From the NCBI GenBank assembly GCA_963777285.1, contig CAVZPR010000001.1, positions 558,001-622,000 of the forward strand: DNA of 64,000 nt. Direction: 5' to 3'. Positions 7,966-14,794 of this stretch are shown here, piece by piece. Below the pieces are notes generated by a model, which was given only the letters and a program-made list of their open reading frames with translations, ran no database searches and was not told where the DNA came from. Both the position numbers and the translations under genes were made by a program. This stretch comes from JAFARE01 sp963777285 (GTDB lineage: Bacteria > Chloroflexota > Dormibacteria > Aeolococcales > Aeolococcaceae). Each line of letters begins with the position of its first letter. The first letter of the stretch is position 1.

Positions 7966-8733
7966 ATGACGACTGCTCCGCGCCCCCAGGCACGCCGGCT
8001 CGACGTCGAGCTGGTGGAGCGCACGCTGGCGACGAGCCGCGAGCGCGCCCAGGGACTCGTGGCCGCCGGCCTGGTGGACGTGGACGGCGCCCCGGCGCGA
8101 AGCGCGGCGCAGCGCGTCACCGAGGCAAGCAGCATCAGGGTCGCCGGCCCGCCCCATCCCTGGGTGGGGCGCGGCGGCGTGAAGCTCGCGGCTGCGCTGG
8201 ATGCCTTCGGCGTCACCGCGCAGGGACGCGTGGCGCTCGACGCCGGCGCTTCGACAGGTGGCTTCACCGACGTGCTGCTGGCTCGCGGCGCCGCGCGTGT
8301 CTACGCGGTCGACGTGGGTCACGGGCTTCTCGACGCTCGCCTGGCCGCCGATGCTCGCGTGACCGTGATGGACCGCACCAATCTGCGCTCGCTGCGGTCG
8401 CTCCCGGGAGAGCCGCCGGACCTGGTCACGCTCGACCTCTCGTTCATCTCGCTGCGCACCGTGCTCCCGGCGGTGGCCGCGCTGGTGCGGCGGCCGGCGG
8501 ACGTCGTGGCCCTCTTCAAGCCGCAGTTCGAGGTGGGCCGGGACGGCGTCGGCCGCGGCGGCGTGGTGCGCGACGCGGCGCTGGCGGCGAGCGCGCTGGC
8601 CGGCTTCGAGAAGTGGACCCGCGCCGCCGTCGGCGCCGCGCTGCCCCATCCCGCGCTCGCCGCACCGATCCGTGGCGCCAAGGGAAACCAGGAGTGGCTG
8701 GTGCACCTGCGCCTGGCGGAGCAGGCAGCGTGA
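7966..8733 (+). CDS. tlyA: TlyA-type 16S/23S rRNA 2'-O-methyltransferase (S4 + FtsJ)
   Basis: A 255-residue TlyA. The N-terminal S4 RNA-binding domain (about 8-65: RLDVELVERTLATSRERAQG, then VDVDG) is followed by an FtsJ/RrmJ Rossmann methyltransferase with SAM motif ALDAGASTGGFTDVLL. The K-D-K-E catalytic residues are placed at GGVKLAAAL, LVTLDLSFISLR, FKPQFEVG and GNQEWLVHL. In mycobacteria TlyA methylates 16S and 23S rRNA. The start is chosen from the leaderless promoter; ATG 7957 would add three residues. It heads the tlyA-nadK-recN unit found in many Gram-positive lineages. Confidence 0.92.
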   Translation: MTTAPRPQARRLDVELVERTLATSRERAQGLVAAGLVDVDGAPARSAAQRVTEASSIRVAGPPHPWVGRGGVKLAAALDAFGVTAQGRVALDAGASTGGFTDVLLARGAARVYAVDVGHGLLDARLAADARVTVMDRTNLRSLRSLPGEPPDLVTLDLSFISLRTVLPAVAALVRRPADVVALFKPQFEVGRDGVGRGGVVRDAALAASALAGFEKWTRAAVGAALPHPALAAPIRGAKGNQEWLVHLRLAEQAA

Positions 8734-9632
8734 GCTCCGACCGGCGCAGCATCGGCTTCCTGCTGCACCCCGGGGAGCAACGCGCCGTCGAGGCTGCGGT
8801 CGCCCGGGCCCAGGCGCGCGGCTTCACGGTGTGGACCGCGGTCGACGATCCCGACGCGTCGATGCGCGAGCACGCCGCCGCCACCGCGCTGCTGGTGACG
8901 GTCGGCGGCGACGGCACCTTCCTGTACGGTGCCCGCCTCGCGGCGCCCCAGGGGATTCCGGTCATCGGGGTGAACCGCGGCCGGCTCGGGTTTCTCAACG
9001 ACATCGAGGTCGAGGCACTGCCCGACGCGATCACGCGTTTCGCCGAGGGTGACTACCGTTCCCAGCGCCGGTCGCTCATCGAGGTGACCGCCTCCGGTCT
9101 CGGCGTCGAGGCCACCGCGCTCGCCCTGAACGAGATGGTGGTGCGGGCGCGGGGCGTGGCCGTTGCCCGGCTCGGGGTCGACGTCGACGACGAGCTCCTC
9201 GGCGAGTTCGACGCCGACGGCATCGTCGTGGCCACGGCGACGGGCTCCACGGCGTACGCGCTGAGCGCGGGAGGGCCTCCGGTCGATCCGCGGCTGCACG
9301 CCCTCTGCGTGGTGCCGCTGGCGCCGCACGCGGTGATCAGCCGCCCGGTGGTGATCCCCGACGCGGTGCGGGTGACGGTCCGCGTCGAACGCGGTCAGGT
9401 CTTCGTCGCCGCCGACGGGCTCTCCCTGGCGCTGCTCGCCGACGGCGGCCGGGTCGAGGTGAACCCGGGCCCCGAGCTGGAGGTGCTGCGGTTCGCGGAT
9501 TCGCCCACGTTCCACGCCCGGCTGCGGCAGAAGTTCCGCTTCGGCGTTCCCCACAAGGACATCGAGCCAGGGCCTCGCCGGGTTGCGCCCGAACCAGAAG
9601 CCGAGGCCGGCGGAGAGCGCGATGCTTCGTGA
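8730..9632 (+). CDS. nadK: NAD kinase
   Basis: A 300-residue NAD(+) kinase that makes NADP(+). Diagnostic motifs are VTVGGDGTFLYGARL (GGDGT loop), GVNRGRLGFLNDI, LALNEMVVRA (NE motif) and DADGIVVATATGSTAYALSAGG. The GTG start at 8730 overlaps the tlyA stop. Its position between tlyA and recN is the common Gram-positive order. Confidence 0.95.
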   Translation: MSSDRRSIGFLLHPGEQRAVEAAVARAQARGFTVWTAVDDPDASMREHAAATALLVTVGGDGTFLYGARLAAPQGIPVIGVNRGRLGFLNDIEVEALPDAITRFAEGDYRSQRRSLIEVTASGLGVEATALALNEMVVRARGVAVARLGVDVDDELLGEFDADGIVVATATGSTAYALSAGGPPVDPRLHALCVVPLAPHAVISRPVVIPDAVRVTVRVERGQVFVAADGLSLALLADGGRVEVNPGPELEVLRFADSPTFHARLRQKFRFGVPHKDIEPGPRRVAPEPEAEAGGERDAS

Positions 9633-11355
9633 GCTGCGCATCCGGGACCTCGCCGTCGTCGCCGAGGCCTGCCTCGAGGCGGGGGAGGGATTCACCGTGC
9701 TCACCGGCGAGACCGGCGCCGGGAAGTCGGTCTGCGTCGCGGCGCTTCGCGGCGCCCTTGGTGGCCGGCTGGATGCCGACGCGGTGCGCCCGGGCGCGAG
9801 CTCGGCGTGCGTGAGCGCTGTGTTCGACTCGGCGCCGGCCCCGGCGCGAGGGCGGCTCGCCCAGCTTGGCGTCCCCGATGACGACCTCCTCACTCTGACC
9901 CGCGAGGTGGTGCCGGGCGGCCGCGGATCCTGCCGGATCAACGGCGCGCTGGTCTCCCTGTCCGTGCTCCGCGAGGTCGGCGAATCGGTGGCCGACGTCA
10001 CCGTGCAGGGCGCGAGCCAGCGCCTGCTCCGCCGCACCTGGCAGCGCGACATCCTCGACGCCGCCTGCCCCCAGGGGCTGGTCGCGGCAGGGCGTGTCGA
10101 GGCGGCCGTGTCGCGCTGGCGCGACGCCGAGTCCGGGCTGGCAGCCGCGACGGAGGCGGCGCGCGCCGGCGGGGCCGCCGTGGAGCGAGCCCGGGAGGTG
10201 ATCTCCGACCTCCATCCGCTGCGGCTGCGCGCCGGCGAGGAGGCCGAGCTGGCCGCGGAGCGCACGCGCCTGGCGCACGCTGCCGGCCTGCTGGCCGCGG
10301 CGGACACGCTGGCTTGCGGTGTGGGCGGCGACGAGACAGGTGGCGCCGACGTGGTGGCGACCGCCGTCGCTGCGGCGCGGGCGTCTGCCGCGGCCGACCC
10401 GGAGCTGGCCGGGATCGTCGAGGAGGCGGCTGAGCTCGCCGAGCGGCTGCGTCAGGTGGCCCTGGACGCGCGCAGGTTCGCCGCGTCGGTAACGCTCGAC
10501 GAGCGGCGTCTGGCGGAGGTCGAGGCACGTCTCGACGCGATCGCACGGGTGACGCGCGTGCACGGGTCGCTGGAGACGGCGCTGCGCGACCTGGCGGCCG
10601 CTGAAGCGCTGGTGGCCGCGTATGACGGCGGCGAGGCCGGATTGGCGCGGCAGGCGCAGGAGGCGGCGGCGGCGCGCGCCGAGGCGATCGCGGCCGCGGC
10701 CGAGCTCAGCTCGCTGCGCGCCGCGGGCGCTCGCGCCCTGGAACGGGCGGTGACCGCCGAGCTGCGCACTCTCGCGTTGCCGTACGCGCGGTTCCGGGTC
10801 GTGCTGCGGCGCACCCCTGACGCCACCGGCGTCGACACGGGTGACGGCGTCCCGGTGCGCTGCGGCCGCCACGGCGTGGACGAGGTCGAGTTTCGCCTCG
10901 TCGCCAACCGCGACATGCTCCCCTTGCCCCTCGACCAGGGCCCGTCGGGCGGCGAGCTGTCACGGCTCGCGCTGGCTCTGGCGGCCGTGGTCAGCGAAGA
11001 GGCTGCGCCGCTGCTGGTGCTCGATGAGGTGGACACCGGCATCGGCGGGGAGACGGCGGCGCGCGTGGGTGACGTCCTGGCGCGCATCGGACGGGATCGC
11101 CAGGTGCTGGCGGTGACGCACCGTCCCGAGATCGCCGCCCGCGCCGCAACCCACGTCGTCATCCGCAAGCGCGAAGAAGCGCTCGGAACCCGCGCCGCGG
11201 TGGCGCTCGTCGCCGGGGAAGAACGGGCCGAGGAGGTCGCTCGGCTGATGTCGGGCCGCACCACCAGGGCGGCGCTGGCCCGCGCGCGCGAGCTGCTCGC
11301 CGAGGGCCGGCCGGTCGAGGCGCAGGGCCGGCGCGCGGCCGCCCGTACCATGTGA
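9622..11355 (+). CDS. recN: DNA repair protein RecN
   Basis: A 577-residue SMC-like ATPase that binds broken DNA ends and promotes recombination repair. Walker A is GETGAGKS (about 31-38), the ABC signature is GPSGGELSRLALAL and Walker B is LLVLDEVDTGIGG, followed by VTHRPEIA. The two long helical arms between are Ala/Glu/Arg-rich, as for the RecN coiled coil. The stretch normally reading HGQH/H-Q reads VQGASQRLL here, so the conserved His residues are missing. ATG 9622 has GGAGAG upstream and overlaps the end of nadK. In other bacteria recN is an SOS gene. Confidence 0.95.
   Translation: MLRELRIRDLAVVAEACLEAGEGFTVLTGETGAGKSVCVAALRGALGGRLDADAVRPGASSACVSAVFDSAPAPARGRLAQLGVPDDDLLTLTREVVPGGRGSCRINGALVSLSVLREVGESVADVTVQGASQRLLRRTWQRDILDAACPQGLVAAGRVEAAVSRWRDAESGLAAATEAARAGGAAVERAREVISDLHPLRLRAGEEAELAAERTRLAHAAGLLAAADTLACGVGGDETGGADVVATAVAAARASAAADPELAGIVEEAAELAERLRQVALDARRFAASVTLDERRLAEVEARLDAIARVTRVHGSLETALRDLAAAEALVAAYDGGEAGLARQAQEAAAARAEAIAAAAELSSLRAAGARALERAVTAELRTLALPYARFRVVLRRTPDATGVDTGDGVPVRCGRHGVDEVEFRLVANRDMLPLPLDQGPSGGELSRLALALAAVVSEEAAPLLVLDEVDTGIGGETAARVGDVLARIGRDRQVLAVTHRPEIAARAATHVVIRKREEALGTRAAVALVAGEERAEEVARLMSGRTTRAALARARELLAEGRPVEAQGRRAAARTM
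11346..11351 (+). promoter_or_regulatory. -10 box for scpA, leaderless type
   Basis: TACCAT inside the last codons of recN, followed by 6 nt and then GTG 11358, so scpA-scpB-rluB/cmk can be transcribed separately from recN. Confidence 0.4.
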
Positions 11356-11357
11356 GC

Positions 11358-12134
11358 GTGGATCCGGTGCATGACGTCGCGGTCCCCGCAGACGCCGAGC
11401 ACGACGCGCCGCCGCGCGCCGCCGCGCCCTCGCGCTTCCCGGTGGACGTTCCCGGATTCCAGGGTTCGCTGGAGGAGCTGGTGCGGCTGGCGCAGCACGG
11501 TGAGGTGGACCTCACCCAGATCTCGGTCGGCGCGATCACCAAAGGCTACCGGGCGATGCTCGACGGTCCGCCCCCACGTCCCGAGATCCGCGAAGTCGCC
11601 GACTTCCTGACCCTGGCGGCCCGGCTCGTCTCCCTCAAGGCGGAGGCCGTCCTGCCCGACCAGGCCGCCGGGGCAGACGACGTCGAGGAGGAGGACCCGG
11701 GCACCGAGGCCGGGCGCCGGCTCGCGGAGTACCGGCTCTTTCGCGCCGCCGCCGAGGCGCTCCTCGCCGACGCCGTCGAGGAGGGAACCCGCAGCTTCCT
11801 GGGCATGGTCTCGCCCGAGGTCATCCCGGTTGAGCGGATGCGCATCCCCCCGGAGCGGCTGGCCGCCGCGTTCCGCAGCGTGCTGGAGCGCCTGGCCGAA
11901 GCCGAGCCGCTGCCCGTCGGGGCGGTCACCTTCTCGGTGGCGGACAAGGTGGAGGAGCTGAGGTCGCGCCTCGCCGCCGGCAGCCTCGCCTTCGAGGAGG
12001 TGTTCCGCGACGTCGGCTCCCGCCTCGAGGCCGTGGCCTGCTTCCTCGCTCTGCTGGAGCTGCTCAAGCTGGGCGAGGCGACGGTGACGCAGGCCCAGGC
12101 GTTCGGGCCGATCACGGTGACCGGCCGTGGATGA
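11358..12134 (+). CDS. scpA: segregation and condensation protein A
   Basis: A 258-residue kleisin that closes the SMC-ScpAB condensin ring. The N-terminal domain has FQGSLEELVRLAQHGEVDLT and EIREVADFLTLAARLVSLKAE (shown as EVADFLTLAARLVSLKAE), and the C-terminal winged helix ends in FLALLELLKLGEATVTQAQA. The start is GTG 11352 or GTG 11358; the second fits the TACCAT-N6-GTG pattern. It overlaps scpB by 8 nt. No smc gene lies in the window. Confidence 0.92.
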   Translation: MDPVHDVAVPADAEHDAPPRAAAPSRFPVDVPGFQGSLEELVRLAQHGEVDLTQISVGAITKGYRAMLDGPPPRPEIREVADFLTLAARLVSLKAEAVLPDQAAGADDVEEEDPGTEAGRRLAEYRLFRAAAEALLADAVEEGTRSFLGMVSPEVIPVERMRIPPERLAAAFRSVLERLAEAEPLPVGAVTFSVADKVEELRSRLAAGSLAFEEVFRDVGSRLEAVACFLALLELLKLGEATVTQAQAFGPITVTGRG

Positions 12135-12744
12135 CGAGCTGATCGTCGACGTCTTCGGCCGGGCCGTCGTCCCCGACTCCGCTCTGGCGGCGGAGGCCGA
12201 CGACCTGGCGCTCGCGCTCGAGGGTGTCTGCTTCGCGCTCAACCGGCCCGTCACCCTGGGCGAGGCGGCAGGCGTCCTCGGCTGCAGCCCGGCGGCGGCG
12301 GGGCGGGCGGCGGCGGCGCTGGCGGAGCAGCTGCGGCCGCGGGGTCTGATGCTGCAGCGGCACCACGACGCCATCCAGCTGGTGACGCGCCCCGAGGTGG
12401 CGTGGGCCGTGCAGCGCGCGCTCACGCCCGAGCGCCCGGGCCGGCTGAGCCGGCCGGCGATGGAGACGCTCGCCATCGTGGCCTACCGCCAGCCCGTGAC
12501 CCGGGCGGCAATCGAGGCGATCCGCGGCGTCAACTGCGAGGCCGTGCTGGAGCACCTGGAGCAGCGCGGGCTGGTTGAGGAGGTGGGACGCAAAGAGACG
12601 GCGGGGCATCCCCGGCTCTTCGGCACCACGCTGCGGTTCCTCCAGATCGTGGGCCTGGAGCGCATCCAGGACCTGCCGCCCATCGCCGCGGGCGACACCA
12701 TCCCCCAGCTGGACGAGGCCTTCGCCGCCGCCGAGGGGTCGTGA
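12127..12744 (+). CDS. scpB: segregation and condensation protein B
   Basis: A 205-residue ScpB with paired winged helices. Typical blocks are ALEGVCFALNRPVTLGEAAG and RPAMETLAIVAYRQPVTRAA followed by IEAIRGVNCE and HPRLFGTTLRFLQIVGLE. It dimerises and binds ScpA. GTG 12127 lies inside the end of scpA and the stop overlaps the next start. The Mycobacterium order scpA-scpB-rluB-cmk is conserved. Confidence 0.93.
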   Translation: MDDELIVDVFGRAVVPDSALAAEADDLALALEGVCFALNRPVTLGEAAGVLGCSPAAAGRAAAALAEQLRPRGLMLQRHHDAIQLVTRPEVAWAVQRALTPERPGRLSRPAMETLAIVAYRQPVTRAAIEAIRGVNCEAVLEHLEQRGLVEEVGRKETAGHPRLFGTTLRFLQIVGLERIQDLPPIAAGDTIPQLDEAFAAAEGS

Positions 12745-14141
12745 CCGCTGCGTCGACCGAGCGCCTCAACCGGTTCCTCGCCCGCCGCGGCGTGGCGTCG
12801 CGGCGCGCTGCGGACGCGCTGATCAGCGCCGGGCGGGTGACCGTCAACGGTCGCCGCGGCTCGCTGGGAGGGGTCGTCGACGCAGCTTCCGACCGCGTCG
12901 CGGTGGACGGCCGGCCCGTGGCCGGTCCCGCCCCGCCCGTCACGCTTGCGCTGAACAAACCGGCGGGGGTGGTGAGCACCCGGCGCGACCCGCAGCGGCG
13001 GCCGACCGTCATGTCGCTGGTCGAACCGTTGCCGGGGCTGGTGCCCATCGGCCGCCTTGACGCGGACACCCGTGGCCTGCTCCTGCTCACCACCGACGGC
13101 GATCTTGCGCACCGGGTTTCGCACCCGCGCTTCGGCGTCAGCAAGCGGTACGCGGTGACCGCCGCGGCGGCTCCGAGCGCTGCCCAGCTGGCGGCGCTGC
13201 GGCGCGGGGTCACCCTGCACGACGGCCCGGTCCGGCCCAGGCGCGTCGAGCGCGGCGACGATGCGCGCTTGCTCGAGATCACCCTCGGCGAGGGCCGCAA
13301 GCGCGAGGTGCGGCGCCTCTGCGCCGCGGTGGGCGTGGAGGTCGTCGACCTGGTGCGGCTGGCGGTCGGGCCCGTCACACTGGGGCGCCTGGCGGAGGGC
13401 CGCTCGCGTCGCCTCAGCGTCGCTGAGGACGCCTCGCTGCGCCGCGTGGTCGGCCTCGGCGGGGTCGTGGTCGCGGTCGACGGTCCGGTGGGGAGCGGCA
13501 AGAGCACCCTGGGCAGCCGGCTCGCGGCCCAGCTCCGCCTTCCCTTCGTCGACACCGGCCTCTTCTACCGTGGCGTCACCGTGGCTGCCGCCCGCGCCGG
13601 GGTCGACCACGGGGACGCACGCGGGCTGGCCGCCGTCGCCGCCGCGGTGCGGCTCGACCTCGACACCAGCCCGCGAGGCACCGGTCCGCCGCTGCGCCTG
13701 GACGGACACCCGGTCAGCGCCGCTGAGCTGCACGACGCCCGGCTGGCACCGCTCCTGGCCGCGGTCAGCGCCGTGCCCGGGGTGCGCTCCGCGCTCCTGG
13801 AGCCGCAGCGCGCCGCCGCCGGCCGCGGCGCGGTCGCGGTGGGTCGCGATTGCGGCACGGTGGTGTTCCCGGACGCGGCGTTGAAGATCTTCCTCGACGC
13901 CCCGGCCGACGTGCGCGAGCGGCGCCGCGCCGCGCAGCTGCGCGCCCATGGTCATGACGTCGAGGAGACCTCGCTCGGCGCCGAGGTCGGCGGGCGCGAC
14001 CGCGCGGATGCAACCCGCAGCGACAGCCCGCTGCGGCGGGCACCGGATGCGCACGTCATCGACACGGCCGCATGCGACGCCACCGAGACCCTCCGCCGCG
14101 CGCTCGAGCTGTGCGCCGCGGCCGGCATCACCCCTCTGTGA
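12741..14141 (+). CDS. fused rRNA pseudouridine synthase RluB and cytidylate kinase Cmk
   Basis: One uninterrupted 466-residue frame carries two enzymes. Residues about 1-230 are an RluB/RsuA pseudouridine synthase: an S4 domain (RLNRFLARRGVASRRAADAL), the catalytic GRLDADTRGLLLLTTDG with Asp, and GRKREVRRLCAAVGVEV. Residues about 238-466 are cytidylate kinase: P-loop DGPVGSGKSTLGSRLA, DTGLFYRGVT, GRDCGTVVFPDAALKIFLDA and ERRRAAQLRAHG. The join is about 10 residues (LRRVVGLGGVVVAVDGP) with no stop. In related genomes the two are adjacent separate genes. An internal GTG at 13447 could also give a separate Cmk. GTG 12741 overlaps the scpB stop. Confidence 0.88.
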   Translation: MTAASTERLNRFLARRGVASRRAADALISAGRVTVNGRRGSLGGVVDAASDRVAVDGRPVAGPAPPVTLALNKPAGVVSTRRDPQRRPTVMSLVEPLPGLVPIGRLDADTRGLLLLTTDGDLAHRVSHPRFGVSKRYAVTAAAAPSAAQLAALRRGVTLHDGPVRPRRVERGDDARLLEITLGEGRKREVRRLCAAVGVEVVDLVRLAVGPVTLGRLAEGRSRRLSVAEDASLRRVVGLGGVVVAVDGPVGSGKSTLGSRLAAQLRLPFVDTGLFYRGVTVAAARAGVDHGDARGLAAVAAAVRLDLDTSPRGTGPPLRLDGHPVSAAELHDARLAPLLAAVSAVPGVRSALLEPQRAAAGRGAVAVGRDCGTVVFPDAALKIFLDAPADVRERRRAAQLRAHGHDVEETSLGAEVGGRDRADATRSDSPLRRAPDAHVIDTAACDATETLRRALELCAAAGITPL

Positions 14142-14794
14142 TCTACGCCGTGATGCGTGCTCTGGTGCGCGCCGCCAGCGCCGTGATCCTGGGGCGGGAG
14201 CTGCGCATCGAGGGCCTGGAAAACGTTCCCCGCGCCGGGCCCGCGCTGGTGGTGGGCAACCACGTCGGCGCGGTGGATCCCGTGCTGCTCGGGGTCAACA
14301 TCCCGCGCCTCGACGTGTACTACATGGGCAAGAGCGAGCTCTTTCGGCACCGGGTGCTGGGCTGGCTCTTCCGCCGCTGCCATGTCTTTCCGGTGGTTCG
14401 CGACAGCCCGGACCGGATGGCCTTGCGGACGGCCCTGTCCCACCTGGAGAGCGGCCACGTCCTTCTCGTCTACCCGGAGGGCACGCGCGCTCGTGACGGC
14501 GGGATTGGCAAAGCCCACGCCGGCGCCGGTTTCATCGCGCGCCGGTCAGGGTCGCCGGTGGTCCCGGTCGCCAGCTGGGGCAGCGATCGCGTCATCCCCC
14601 CCGGCGTGCATCTGCCACGCCGCGCCCCGGTTCGCATCCGGGTGGGCGCGCCCTTCCAGCTGCCTCAGGGGACGGCCGACGGCGCGCCGCTGAGCCACCA
14701 GCAGGCTGCCGACCTCATGCTCGCCCGGGTGGCCGAGCTGCTGCCGCGGCGCCAGGGGGGCGCGGCACGTTCCCGGCGCTCCCCCGCCGCGTGA
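14138..14794 (+). CDS. plsC: 1-acyl-sn-glycerol-3-phosphate acyltransferase
   Basis: A 218-residue PlsC-type acyltransferase that makes phosphatidic acid. The catalytic NHVGAVD (HX4D) is at about residue 48, YPEGTRARDGG gives the EGTR substrate motif, and PVVPVASWGSDRV is motif IV. A hydrophobic N-terminus (VMRALVRAASAVIL) may dip into the membrane. GTG 14138 overlaps the stop of the RluB-Cmk gene; in Actinobacteria this place is often taken by der. It overlaps dinG by 4 nt. Confidence 0.9.
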   Translation: MIYAVMRALVRAASAVILGRELRIEGLENVPRAGPALVVGNHVGAVDPVLLGVNIPRLDVYYMGKSELFRHRVLGWLFRRCHVFPVVRDSPDRMALRTALSHLESGHVLLVYPEGTRARDGGIGKAHAGAGFIARRSGSPVVPVASWGSDRVIPPGVHLPRRAPVRIRVGAPFQLPQGTADGAPLSHQQAADLMLARVAELLPRRQGGAARSRRSPAA

